A stretch of DNA of 64,000 bases, from the NCBI RefSeq assembly GCF_900113865.1, contig NZ_FOQY01000003.1, positions 186,001-250,000 on the forward strand, read 5' to 3'. Every line of letters begins with the position of its first letter. Position 1 is the stretch's first letter. A model generated the notes under the pieces. It ran no database searches, was not told the origin of the DNA, and was given only the letters and a program-made list of their open reading frames with translations. Of this stretch, positions 8,552 through 17,633 are shown piece by piece. The position numbers and the translations under genes were made by a program. This DNA is from Streptosporangium canum (lineage in GTDB: Bacteria > Actinomycetota > Actinomycetes > Streptosporangiales > Streptosporangiaceae).

Positions 8552-10402
8552 GTGAGCATGCCTGCCAACAATCCCCCCGACCAGTCGCCTACACCAGGTC
8601 AGCAGCCTGACAGGACGATCGCCTACCGTTGGAACGAGGGTGCGCAGCAGAACAGCCAACCGCACGCCCAGGGCCACCCCCAGCAGGGCGGTTATCCGCA
8701 GCAGGGCCAGCCCGGCTACCAGCAGCAGCCTGGATACCCCCAGCAGAACTACGGCCAGCAGCAGGGCCAGCCCGGTTACCAGCAGCAGCAGCCGAACTAC
8801 GGCCAGCCGCAGGGCGGTTACCCGCAGCAGGGCCAGCCGGGCTACCAGCAGCAGGGTCAGCCCGGTTACCAGCAGCCGGGCTACCAGCAGCAGAACTACG
8901 GCCAGCAGCCCGGCTGGCAGCAGCAGGGCCCCGATTTCCTCGGTACGGGACAGCCGGCCCCGCCCGCCCGCAAGGGCGGCAAGGGCTGGCTGATCGCGGT
9001 GGTCGCCGCCCTGGTCGTCGTCCTCGTGGGCGGCGGCGGCGCCTTCGCGGTCAACCTGCTCAGCGGTGGCGGCACCCAGCCGCACGACGTGCTGCCCGGC
9101 AACGCCATCGGGTACGTGCGCCTCGACTTCGACCCGGCCGCCAACCAGAAGCTGGCGCTGTTCAGCATCGCCCAGAAGTTCACCGTCACCAAGGACTCCT
9201 TCACCGGTGACGACCCGCGCAAGGCCATCTTCGACCTGGCCAAGAAGAGCGGCTTCGACAAGATGGACTACGCCGCCGATGTCCAGCCGTGGCTCGGCGA
9301 CCGCGTCGGCCTGGCCGCGCTCCCCCCGGCCAAGAAGGGCGCCGAGCCCGGCTTCGTGGTCGCCGTCCAGGTGACCGACGAGGCCAAGGCGAAGGCGGGA
9401 ATCGCCAAGCTGATGAACGAGGAGAAGTACGGCATCGCGTTCCGTGAGGACTACGCGCTGCTCACCGCCACCCAGCCGGAGGCCGACCAGGCCGCCAAGG
9501 CGGCGCCGCTGTCCGACGACGCCAACTTCTCCGACGACCTGAGCGCCCTGGGCGAGACCGGCGTGCTCTCCTTCTGGATGGACGCCGGCAAGCTCGCCGA
9601 CCTCGCCTCCGAGATCGCCCCCCAGGATCCCGCCACCCTCGCGCAGATCAAGAACGCCCGCGTGGCCGGCGCGCTCCGCTTCGACGGCCAGTACGTCGAG
9701 CTGGCCGGCATCAGCCGCGGGGCGAAGGCCCTGGAGGGCATGGGCGAGCCCGAGCCCTCCAAGATCGGTCAGCTCCCGGCCTCCACCGCCGGCGCGATCT
9801 CGATCTCCGGTCTCGGCGACGTGATCGGCAAGCAGTGGGCCCAGATCATGAAGTCGGCCGACCAGGCCGGCGGCGGCGGCAGCTTCCAGCAGTTCGCCAA
9901 CGAGGCCCAGCAGAAGTACGGGCTGGCGCTCCCCGCCGACCTGGCGACGCTGCTCGGCAAGAACCTCACCCTGGCGGTGGACGCCAACGGCCTCGACGGC
10001 GACCAGCCCAAGTTCGGGGCCCGGATCACCACCGACCCGGCCAAGGCGCAGGAGGTCGTCGGAAAGATCGAGAAGTTCCTCGCCGACTCGGGCACCTCGG
10101 TCCCGCAGCTCGCCAAGGTCCCCGGTGACGGCACCTTCGTCCTGGCCAGCTCGCAGGACTACGCCGCCGAACTCGCCAAGGACGGCAGCCTGGTCGACGA
10201 CGAGACGTTCCAGCTCGCGATCCCCGACGCCGGCGCGGCGACCTTCGCCGCCTACGTCGACCTCAACAAGGTCGAGAAGTTCTACCTGGAGAGCATGCAA
10301 GGCGACGACAAGGCCAACCTCCAGCAGCTGCGCGCCGTAGGGATCAGCGGAACGCAGTCCGGCACCGACGCCTCCTTCTCCCTGCGGGTCCTGTTCGACT
10401 GA
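8552..10402 (+). CDS. DUF3352 membrane protein with Gln/Gly/Pro/Tyr-rich repeat tail
   Basis: 616 residues in three parts. Residues 1-140 are low complexity, built from repeats such as QQGQPGYQQ and GGYPQQ. One transmembrane helix follows near residues 145-170 (WLIAVVAALVVVLVGGGGAF). The remaining ~445 residues form a DUF3352-like domain (DVLPGNAIGYVRLDFDPAA at its start), predicted outside the membrane. The repeat tail would be cytoplasmic. Function unknown; such tails are common in actinobacterial envelope proteins. GTG 8552 and ATG 8558 are both possible starts. A small dyad (ACTTCT at 8520, AGAAGT at 8535) lies in the promoter region. Confidence 0.85.
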   Translation: MSMPANNPPDQSPTPGQQPDRTIAYRWNEGAQQNSQPHAQGHPQQGGYPQQGQPGYQQQPGYPQQNYGQQQGQPGYQQQQPNYGQPQGGYPQQGQPGYQQQGQPGYQQPGYQQQNYGQQPGWQQQGPDFLGTGQPAPPARKGGKGWLIAVVAALVVVLVGGGGAFAVNLLSGGGTQPHDVLPGNAIGYVRLDFDPAANQKLALFSIAQKFTVTKDSFTGDDPRKAIFDLAKKSGFDKMDYAADVQPWLGDRVGLAALPPAKKGAEPGFVVAVQVTDEAKAKAGIAKLMNEEKYGIAFREDYALLTATQPEADQAAKAAPLSDDANFSDDLSALGETGVLSFWMDAGKLADLASEIAPQDPATLAQIKNARVAGALRFDGQYVELAGISRGAKALEGMGEPEPSKIGQLPASTAGAISISGLGDVIGKQWAQIMKSADQAGGGGSFQQFANEAQQKYGLALPADLATLLGKNLTLAVDANGLDGDQPKFGARITTDPAKAQEVVGKIEKFLADSGTSVPQLAKVPGDGTFVLASSQDYAAELAKDGSLVDDETFQLAIPDAGAATFAAYVDLNKVEKFYLESMQGDDKANLQQLRAVGISGTQSGTDASFSLRVLFD

Positions 10403-10447
10403 GTCCCGTCCGGCCGGGCACCGTCCCCGGCCGGACACGGACGGAGA

Positions 10448-10478
10448 AGAAGGCGGGCGCCCCGACAGGGCGCCCGCC

Positions 10479-10482
<4 letters not shown>
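10448..10482. terminator. Strong hairpin between convergent DUF3352 gene and cysM
   Basis: Perfect 15-bp stem, AGAAGGCGGGCGCCC paired with GGGCGCCCGCCTTCT, around the 5-nt loop CGACA. It lies 45 bp after the DUF3352 gene stop and 45 bp after the cysM stop on the opposite strand, so it can serve both transcripts. No T-run follows on either side, as is common in high-GC actinomycetes. Confidence 0.8.
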
Positions 10483-11558
<1,076 letters not shown>

Positions 11559-11837
11559 CTAGCGGGAGCCGCCGGCCACGGCCGGCAGGACGGTGACCGT
11601 GTCACCGTCGGAGAGCGGGGTCTCCAGGCCGCCCAGGAAACGGACGTCCTCGTCGTTGAGGTAGACGTTGACGAAGCGGCGCAGCGCGCCCTTGTCGATG
11701 AGACGGTCCTTGAGCCCGGGGTGCCGGGACTCCAGGTCGCCGATCAGCTCGTCGAGCGTCGCGCCCTTGGCGTCGACGGCCTTGGCGCCGTCGGTGTAGG
11801 TGCGCAGGATGGTCGGAATGCGAACCTCGATGGCCAT
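11559..11837 (-). CDS. cysO: Sulfur carrier protein CysO (MoaD/ThiS family)
   Basis: 92-residue ubiquitin-like protein. After C-terminal thiocarboxylation it donates sulfur to CysM. RRFVNVYLNDEDVRFLGGL and DGDTVTVLPAVAGG match M. tuberculosis CysO strongly. Oddity: the chain does not end at the Gly-Gly but continues with Ser-Arg, so two residues must be removed before activation; the Mec peptidase encoded upstream is the obvious candidate. ATG 11837 is preceded by AAGGAGA; an upstream TTG is less likely. Confidence 0.95.
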   Translation of the reverse strand: MAIEVRIPTILRTYTDGAKAVDAKGATLDELIGDLESRHPGLKDRLIDKGALRRFVNVYLNDEDVRFLGGLETPLSDGDTVTVLPAVAGGSR

Positions 11838-11922
11838 CGCGGTCAATCTCCTTGTGTCGTCATGGGAGTACCGCCCCCGGATCAGAACACCGGTGGGTAC
11901 GGGAGGATTCCAGAACTGCCGG

Positions 11923-12126
11923 TCAGCGACAGTCGTAGACGACGACGGAGGGGGTGTGCGCGAACAGGAAGCTCTGCACGGCCGTGAGACCCGCGCGCCG
12001 GGCCCGTGCGCCGGTACGTGGGATCACGACGTCCTCCAGGCTCGGGTCAACGGTCGACATGGGCATCAGCTTACCCAAGGGGACGATTCCCCTCACGGCC
12101 GTATCGGCCACTGGGACGCCGGTCAC
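11923..12126 (-). CDS. Small protein of unknown function coupled to mec
   Basis: A 67-codon frame lies between mec and cysO on their strand. Its GTG at 12126 overlaps the mec TGA as GTGA, the arrangement seen for rdgB/rph and others here. Third positions are mostly G or C. The product has no membrane segment and ends VVVYDCR, placing one Cys next to the C-terminus. An internal ATG at 12060 would give 45 residues (MSTVDPSLEDVV...). I do not recognise the family. Position inside a cysteine-synthesis operon suggests, without proving, a sulfur-related role. Confidence 0.55.
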   Translation of the reverse strand: MTGVPVADTAVRGIVPLGKLMPMSTVDPSLEDVVIPRTGARARRAGLTAVQSFLFAHTPSVVVYDCR

Positions 12127-12539
12127 CCCGGGGTGACCGTCACCTCTTCCTCGGACACCACGCCGTCGACGATCCGGTACGAGCGGAACTCGGCCTCCTC
12201 GCCCAGCTCCTCACGGGTGGAGACCAGCACGTAATGGGCGTTCGGCTCGGAGGCGTAGCTGATGTCGGTCCGTGAGGGGTAGGCCTCGGTCGCGGTGTGG
12301 GAGTGGTAGATGACCACCGGCTCCTCGTCGCGGTCGTCCATCTCGCGCCAGACCCGGAGCTGTTCCATCGAGTCGAAGCGGTAGAAGGTGGGCGACCGCT
12401 CGGCGTTCTCCATCGCGACGAACCGCTCGGGGGAGTCGGAGCCGACCGGCCCGGCGATCACGCCGCAGGCCTCGTCCGGGTGGTCGGCCCGGGCGTGCGC
12501 GATGATCTTGTCAACCAGTTCCCGGGAGATCGTGAGCAT
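12123..12539 (-). CDS. mec: CysO-cysteine peptidase Mec (JAB/M67 metallopeptidase)
   Basis: 138-residue zinc peptidase that releases cysteine from the CysO-Cys adduct. The JAMM signature HSHTATEAYPSRTD is intact and a Glu earlier in HPDEACGVIAG fits the family. It overlaps the following small ORF by 4 nt and lies upstream of cysO-cysM on the same strand, as Rv1334 does in M. tuberculosis. Here it may also trim the Ser-Arg tail of CysO. Confidence 0.95.
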   Translation of the reverse strand: MLTISRELVDKIIAHARADHPDEACGVIAGPVGSDSPERFVAMENAERSPTFYRFDSMEQLRVWREMDDRDEEPVVIYHSHTATEAYPSRTDISYASEPNAHYVLVSTREELGEEAEFRSYRIVDGVVSEEEVTVTPG

Positions 12540-12548
12540 GTCAGGAAG

Positions 12549-13073
12549 TTACCAAAGGGCACGGACCAGGGTGTCCTGGAGGTAGGTAAGCCAGTCGTAG
12601 GTGACGTACGCCGGATAGCGGGGATCGTCCTCCGTCATCTTGGCGAGCTCGTCGTGGACCTCCTCGGTCACCTCCAGCCGGGTGCCGAGTGCGAGCCGTA
12701 CGTCGTTCAGGGCGCGCATCCACGCCTGCGCCTGCTCCTGGGTGAGCTCGACCCGTCCGGGCTCGGCGCTGTCGAGCATGGTCTGCGCGTCGGCCCGCTT
12801 GCCGTCGCGCAGGGTCGCCTCGGTGTAGCGGCGGAACTCGGCGGACTGCTCGGCGTCCTCGTAGGCCGAGGGGAACAGCCGGGCCAGCACCGGATCCGCG
12901 GACTGCTCGGAGGGGCCGATGCCGAGCGCGCGCTCCAGCGGGTCGTCCCCGGTCTCGCCGGGCTCGATCAGGCCGAGGATCTGGGAGACCAGCGAACGCA
13001 GGATCGAGACCTCGGCGGCGTCGAAGACGGTGATCACGCCGCCCTTGCGCCCCCGCTTGAACCCTGAACTCAC
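12549..13073 (-). CDS. DUF2017 family protein
   Basis: 174-residue soluble, mostly helical protein. FKRGRKGGVITVFDAAEVSILRSL style N-terminus and YDWLTYLQDTLVRAL at the C-terminus are typical of DUF2017. In actinobacteria this family sits between clpS and the mec-cysO-cysM genes (Rv1332 position), as here. The link with ClpS suggests, by synteny only, a role near proteolysis. Nine bases separate it from mec. Confidence 0.9.
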   Translation of the reverse strand: MSSGFKRGRKGGVITVFDAAEVSILRSLVSQILGLIEPGETGDDPLERALGIGPSEQSADPVLARLFPSAYEDAEQSAEFRRYTEATLRDGKRADAQTMLDSAEPGRVELTQEQAQAWMRALNDVRLALGTRLEVTEEVHDELAKMTEDDPRYPAYVTYDWLTYLQDTLVRALW

Positions 13074-13147
13074 CGCTCGCTCACCGCTCCTCGCCCGTTT
13101 CCGGCAAAACCCGCTCCCCCGCCGCCCCGGGGGAGACCGCGGGACGG

Positions 13148-13169
13148 GCGGCGGCGGATCCGCCGCCGC
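13148..13169. terminator. Perfect GC palindrome directly after clpS
   Basis: A 22-bp perfect palindrome centred on GGATCC, with arms GCGGCGGCGGA and TCCGCCGCCGC, ends one base before the clpS stop codon. It could form a hairpin ending or attenuating the clpS transcript before DUF2017. It has no T-run, and a palindrome with no loop must open a few central pairs to fold. Confidence 0.5.
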
Positions 13170-13463
13170 TCATGAATCTCGCTGCACGGTGGCCCAGAGA
13201 CCGTAGGAGTGCATGATCTGCACATCGCGCTCCATCTCCTCGCGAGTGCCGCTGGACACCACGGCTCTGCCCTTCTGGTGCACGTCGAGCATCAGTTTCT
13301 CCGCCTTCTCCTTCGAGTAACCGAAGACGGACTGGAAGACATACGTGACATAGGACATCAGGTTGACCGGGTCGTTCCAGACGATGGTCAACCATGGCAG
13401 ATCAGGCCGGACGTCGATCGACGGACGCTCGACCTCCATTGGAGCGGTGCTACCCACATACAC
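13170..13463 (-). CDS. clpS: ATP-dependent Clp protease adaptor ClpS
   Basis: 97 residues. ClpS delivers N-degron substrates to ClpAP/ClpCP. The core [22 protein letters not shown] contains the conserved NDP..M motif that shapes the N-end residue pocket; [17 protein letters not shown] and [20 protein letters not shown] follow. GTG 13463 and ATG 13439 are both plausible starts and differ only in the unstructured N-terminus. Divergent from pncB. Confidence 0.95.
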   Translation of the reverse strand: MYVGSTAPMEVERPSIDVRPDLPWLTIVWNDPVNLMSYVTYVFQSVFGYSKEKAEKLMLDVHQKGRAVVSSGTREEMERDVQIMHSYGLWATVQRDS

Positions 13464-13500
13464 CAGTCTGCCCTACGGCGGGCTTAGTCTTCGACTCGTG

Positions 13501-14787
13501 ATGATGAGCATGAGCAGTGCGTTGCTGACAGATCACTATGAGCTGACGATGGTGCAGGCGGCGTTGCGCAGTGGAGCCGCGTCGCGACGCACGGTCTTCG
13601 AGGTGTTCGCCCGGCAGCTCCCCGGCGGACGGCGCTACGGGGTGGTCGCCGGCGCCGGCCGCGTGCTGGACGCGCTGGAGGACTTCCGGTTCGGCGACGA
13701 GGAGCTGGCGTTCCTCCGGGACAACCAGGTGGTCGACGCCCCCACCCTGGACTTCCTCGCCGGCTACCGCTTCTCCGGCGACCTGTACGGCTACCCCGAG
13801 GGCGAGTGCTACTTCCCCGGCTCCCCCATCCTGACCGTGGAGGGCACCTTCGCCGAGGCCGTACTCCTGGAGACGGTGATCCTGTCGATCCTCAACCACG
13901 ACTGCGCGATCGCCACCGCGGCCTCCCGCATGGCCCGCGCCGCCGGGACCCGGCCGCTCGTCGAGATGGGGTCGCGCCGCACCCACGAGGCGGCGGCCGT
14001 GGCCGCCGCGCGGGCCGCCTACCTGAGCGGGTTCGCCTCCACCTCCAACCTGATGGCCGGCCACCGGTACGGCGTGCCGACCGCCGGCACCGCGGCCCAC
14101 GCGTTCACCCTGCTGCACGACTCGGAGAAGCAGGCCTTCCAGGCCCAGATCGACTCGCTCGGCGAGAGCACCACGCTGCTGGTCGACACCTACGACGTGG
14201 CGGAGGCCGTACGGACCGGCGTGGAGCTGGCGGGCCCCGACCTGGGTGCCGTCCGCCTCGACTCCGGCGACCTGGCCGAGGTCGCCCACGAGGTCCGCGC
14301 GCAGCTCGACGCGCTGGGCGCGGACAAGACCCGGATCCTCGTCACCAGCGACCTGGACGAATACACCATCGCGGCGCTGTCCGCCGCCCCCGTGGACGCC
14401 TACGGCGTCGGCACCTCGCTGGTCACCGGCTCCGGCGTGCCGACGGCCGCGCTGGTCTACAAGCTCGTCGCCCGGGAGGACTCCAACGGGATCATGCAGC
14501 CGGTGGCCAAGAGATCGGTGGGCAAGCCCAGCCGGGGCGGCCGCAAGGAGGCGTTCCGGCAGCTCGACCCCGCGGGTACGGCGGTCGCCGAACTGGTCAC
14601 CGTCTCCGGCGAGCGGCCCGAGAGCTCCCGTCCCCTCCAGGCCGAACTGCTCCGCGACGGCGAGATCGTCGGCCGGGAGGGGCTGGACGCGGCCCGCCTC
14701 CGGCACCGCCGGACCGTCGCCGAGCTCCCCGCCGAAGCCCACCAGCTGTCCCGGGGCTACGCCGCCATTCCGACCGTGTTTGACTGA
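13501..14787 (+). CDS. pncB: Nicotinate phosphoribosyltransferase
   Basis: 428 residues; joins nicotinate to PRPP in NAD salvage. Family motifs: LLTDHYELTMVQAALRSGA at the N-terminus, ARQLPGGRRYGVVAGAGRVL, EMGSRRTHEAAAV (substrate loop), VRLDSGDLAEVAHEVR and YGVGTSLVTG. The start is one of clustered GTG 13498, ATG 13501, 13504 or 13510; TAGTCT at 13485-13490 lies about 7 nt before the first, suggesting a leaderless mRNA. pncA follows 5 bp after the stop, giving a salvage operon. Confidence 0.95.
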   Translation: MMSMSSALLTDHYELTMVQAALRSGAASRRTVFEVFARQLPGGRRYGVVAGAGRVLDALEDFRFGDEELAFLRDNQVVDAPTLDFLAGYRFSGDLYGYPEGECYFPGSPILTVEGTFAEAVLLETVILSILNHDCAIATAASRMARAAGTRPLVEMGSRRTHEAAAVAAARAAYLSGFASTSNLMAGHRYGVPTAGTAAHAFTLLHDSEKQAFQAQIDSLGESTTLLVDTYDVAEAVRTGVELAGPDLGAVRLDSGDLAEVAHEVRAQLDALGADKTRILVTSDLDEYTIAALSAAPVDAYGVGTSLVTGSGVPTAALVYKLVAREDSNGIMQPVAKRSVGKPSRGGRKEAFRQLDPAGTAVAELVTVSGERPESSRPLQAELLRDGEIVGREGLDAARLRHRRTVAELPAEAHQLSRGYAAIPTVFD

Positions 14788-14792
14788 CTTCC

Positions 14793-15365
14793 ATGGCAAC
14801 CGCACTGATCATCGTCGATGTCCAGAACGACTTCTGCGAGGGGGGCAGCCTGCCGGTGGGCGGCGGCGCCGAGGTCGCCGCGGCCATCTCCCGGCACGCC
14901 GCCTCGCACGACTACGACCACGTCGTGGCCACCCGTGACTTCCACGTCGACCCCGGCGAGCACTTCGCCGCCGAGCCCGACTACCTGAGCTCCTGGCCCG
15001 CCCACTGCGTGGCCGGGACCCCGGGCGCGGAGTTCCACCCCGCCTTCGACACCGCGAAGGTCGAGGAGGTCTTCAGCAAGGGCGCCCACGCCGCCGCCTA
15101 CAGCGGCTTCGAGGGCAGTGCCCCCGACGGCACGGCCCTGGCCGACTGGCTCGCCCGGCGTGGGGTGAGCGCGGTGGACGTCGTCGGCATCGCCACCGAC
15201 CACTGCGTGCGCGCCACCGCCCTGGACGCGGTCGGCAACGGCCTGGCCGTACAGGTGCTGCTGGACCTGACCGCCGGGGTGGCCAGGTCCACCACGGACG
15301 CCGCGCTGGCCGAGCTCGGCGCCGCCGGAGCCCGGCTCAGCGGCGAGCCGGTGGTCCGCGGCTGA
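14793..15365 (+). CDS. pncA: Nicotinamidase (isochorismatase fold)
   Basis: 190 residues; deamidates nicotinamide to nicotinate, the substrate of the PncB encoded just upstream. The Asp-Lys-Cys triad is visible: VDVQNDFCEGGSL (Asp), VFSKGAHAAAYSGF (Lys) and VGIATDHCVRATALDA (Cys). The metal site is in ATRDFHVDPGEHFA. Only 5 bp separate it from pncB. Confidence 0.95.
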   Translation: MATALIIVDVQNDFCEGGSLPVGGGAEVAAAISRHAASHDYDHVVATRDFHVDPGEHFAAEPDYLSSWPAHCVAGTPGAEFHPAFDTAKVEEVFSKGAHAAAYSGFEGSAPDGTALADWLARRGVSAVDVVGIATDHCVRATALDAVGNGLAVQVLLDLTAGVARSTTDAALAELGAAGARLSGEPVVRG

Positions 15366-15400
15366 ACCCGCGGCCCCGGCTCCGGGCGCCCCGGACCGGC

Positions 15401-15434
15401 CGGTGAACCGTTCCGGCACCGGCCCGGTTCACCG
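15401..15434 (+). terminator. Hairpin after pncA
   Basis: CGGTGAACCG (15401-15410) pairs with CGGTTCACCG (15425-15434) around a 14-nt loop, 35 bp after the pncA stop. Likely end of the pncBA transcript. No T-run. Confidence 0.55.
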
Positions 15435-15440
15435 ACCGGT

Positions 15441-15600
15441 CATGACATCCTCCCCTCCCTGAGGGGAGGGGATTCCCACGGTCGCCCGTGAGACTTCCTG
15501 TCCCACCGCCGGATCGCGCGCCGCGTTTCCTCCTCCGCCCGAGGACGGGGCTGTCCACGCCCAAGAAGATTTGATGAAACCCCCAAGATGGCAACTACCT
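15441..15600 (-). mobile_element. Solo IS200/IS605-like right end, no transposase
   Basis: CATGACATCCTCCCCTCCC at 15441 begins a short hairpin: TCCCCTCCC (15451-15459), loop TGAG, GGGAGGGGA (15464-15472), then TTCCCACGG. Read on the minus strand it gives the GGGAATCCCCTCCC...GGGAGGGGAGGATGTCA ending that follows tnpB genes of actinobacterial IS605-family elements, where the 3' end of the omega RNA lies. The minus frame reading into it ends RRAIRRWDRKSHGRPWESPP, reminiscent of TnpB tail translations. No tnpA or tnpB frame lies upstream. The left limit is guessed. Confidence 0.55.
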
Positions 15601-15659
15601 CACGTGACAGGAGTATTACGGAGAGTCGTAGTCCTCTGATCTCACGGTGGTGACCGCCC

Positions 15660-16202
15660 ATGCTCGTGCTCGGTGTCTCGTGGCTGATCCTGGCCCCCCT
15701 GTGCCTGTGGCTGCTCCTGCGCGGCAACGGCGCGACCCGGCTGGGCAGCGTGGTCGCGCTGGCCGGGCTGGAGGCCGCCACGATCTGGGTCAACGGCACC
15801 GCCCGGGTCTCGCCCGTTCCGGTCGCTCGCACTCCGGTCGTGAGCGCCCCGGCGGTGACGACGGCCGGGAGCACGACCTCCTGCACCTCCAGGCTGCCCG
15901 CCCCCGAGCGGGCGCTGCTGGACCGGCGGCAGGGCGCACTGCGCGCCGTGACGCTCTTCTGGACGGCCGCCGCGCGCGAGTGCGACCACGCGACCGTCGT
16001 CCTGCACCGTGAGCGCCGCGGCGTCAAGGTCTGGCTGCACGAGGGGCCGATGCGGCACCGGCCCGCGGGCGCCCGGACGCTGCCGGTGAGCGTGGCCGGC
16101 GGCACGGCCTCCGTGCAGGTCCCTGTGGCGCCGCCGCTGCCCGGCAAGGGCGGCTTCGGCGCGATCGACGGCCGCACCGGTCGCCCGATCGCCTCTCCTT
16201 GA
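15660..16202 (+). CDS. Hypothetical membrane-anchored protein
   Basis: 180 residues. The first ~20 (MLVLGVSWLILAPLCLWLLL) form one hydrophobic helix and a weaker one lies near residues 27-45, so most of the chain is probably outside the membrane. Two Cys (about residues 80 and 107) could form a disulfide. Codon use is typical of the region and GGTGGTGA lies 7 nt before the ATG. I do not recognise a family. It follows the IS605-like remnant. Confidence 0.55.
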   Translation: MLVLGVSWLILAPLCLWLLLRGNGATRLGSVVALAGLEAATIWVNGTARVSPVPVARTPVVSAPAVTTAGSTTSCTSRLPAPERALLDRRQGALRAVTLFWTAAARECDHATVVLHRERRGVKVWLHEGPMRHRPAGARTLPVSVAGGTASVQVPVAPPLPGKGGFGAIDGRTGRPIASP

Positions 16203-16316
16203 GGCGGTTCTGGCCCGCGACGGCCACGCCGCCTTCGCGGCCGGTCCGCGTACGGGGCGCCGGTGCCCCACACGCGGACCTCGCGGGAACCGTCCGCGCC
16301 CGATTGACGCTCCTTC

Positions 16317-17633
16317 TTATCCCCGCCCTTGCGCCGCGCCGGCCACGGGGTCTTGCACCGCCGCCGGCATGTCACGGAGCCGGCTCACCGGGGAGACGAC
16401 GAGCGCGACCACCACGGCGGCGGAGCCGACGGCGGCCACGGTCAACGCGGCCTTGGGGCCGATCTCGCCGGCGAGCAGGCCGGCGGACAGTCCGCCGAGG
16501 GCGCCTCCGCCGAACAGCAGCGTGCGGAACACCGCCGTCATCCGGCCCATCATCGACTGAGGAGTGCTGGTCTGGCGCAGGCTGACGATGATGACGCCGG
16601 CGACGCCGAGTCCCAGGTAGGTGACGAAGAAGGACAGGGTGAACATCCCCACCATCACCGGCCTCGGGCCCGCCGACAGGACGATCAGCGCCGGGCCCAG
16701 GAGAAGAGCCGACTGCGCGACGGAGTAGACCGTCCCGAGTGGGAACCGCCCGATCAGCTTCCGGGAGATCACGGCGCCGAGCAGGCCTCCCACGGAGGCC
16801 GTCGCGAAGATGCCGCCGAGGGTCGTCGAGGCCAGGTTCAGGTCGCGCGTGCCGTACAGCAGGAACATGGTCCAGACGGTGACCATGGAGAAGTTGCAGC
16901 AGAACCCGACGAGTGCCAGCGCCCGCAGGATCGGGTTGCCGAAGACCCAGCGCAGGCCGTCGCGCAGTTCCGTCGGCAGGTGCCGCTCGGCGGGGGGCTC
17001 CGGGCGCGGCTCGCGGGTCCGGATCAGCAGGAACGAGACCACGGACACCAGGTAGGAGAACGCGTCGACGATCAGCGCCACCGGTGCCGTCAACACGCCG
17101 ACCAGGACGCCGGCGAGCCCGGGACCGGCCACGTCGGCCGCCGAGGAACTGATCCCCATCTTGGAACCGGCCTCGACGTAGTGCTTGGGATCCTTTACGA
17201 GGGTGGGCACATAGGACATCCAGCTCACGTCGAACAGCACCGATGCGACGCCGACCGCGCACGCGATGACCAGCAGCGACCCGATGCCGAGGACTCCCAG
17301 CCAGTGCAGGATCGGGATGAGGGCGAGCAGGACCATCCGGGTGAGATTGGCCGCGAGCATGACCCGCCGCCGCCGGACGCGGTCGACCCAGACCCCGAAC
17401 AGCAGGGCGAGCCCGATGTAGGGGGCCAGTTGCAGGAACCGCAGGACGCCGACCTGCTCGTCGGTGGCATGGAAGGCGTAGATGGCGGTCAACGGCAGCG
17501 CGAGGCTCGTCACCTGGGCTCCGAGCAACGACAGGGTTTCGCCGAGCCAGAACCTGAGGAAGTCGCCGTTGCGCCACAGGCTTTCCCGCGGCGACGGGGC
17601 CGCCGCCTCGGTCCGAAGTCCGGCGCTCGTCAC
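16317..17633 (-). CDS. MFS transporter (EntS/MFS_3-like)
   Basis: 438 residues with about 12 predicted transmembrane helices. RFWLGETLSLLGAQVTSLAL near the N-terminus and GVWVDRVRRRRVMLAANLTR (loop 2-3 signature) are typical of the enterobactin-exporter-like MFS_3 group. GTG 17633 overlaps the TGA of the upstream aminotransferase as GTGA. Together with that enzyme and the divergent MocR regulator it looks like a small synthesis/modification-and-export cassette; the substrate is unknown. Confidence 0.88.
   Translation of the reverse strand: MTSAGLRTEAAAPSPRESLWRNGDFLRFWLGETLSLLGAQVTSLALPLTAIYAFHATDEQVGVLRFLQLAPYIGLALLFGVWVDRVRRRRVMLAANLTRMVLLALIPILHWLGVLGIGSLLVIACAVGVASVLFDVSWMSYVPTLVKDPKHYVEAGSKMGISSSAADVAGPGLAGVLVGVLTAPVALIVDAFSYLVSVVSFLLIRTREPRPEPPAERHLPTELRDGLRWVFGNPILRALALVGFCCNFSMVTVWTMFLLYGTRDLNLASTTLGGIFATASVGGLLGAVISRKLIGRFPLGTVYSVAQSALLLGPALIVLSAGPRPVMVGMFTLSFFVTYLGLGVAGVIIVSLRQTSTPQSMMGRMTAVFRTLLFGGGALGGLSAGLLAGEIGPKAALTVAAVGSAAVVVALVVSPVSRLRDMPAAVQDPVAGAAQGRG

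Noticed and set aside
15440-16375. Minus-strand frame as a tnpB gene
   Set aside because: It shows none of the TnpB catalytic motifs and overlaps a plausible plus-strand gene; only its last part resembles an IS605 end.
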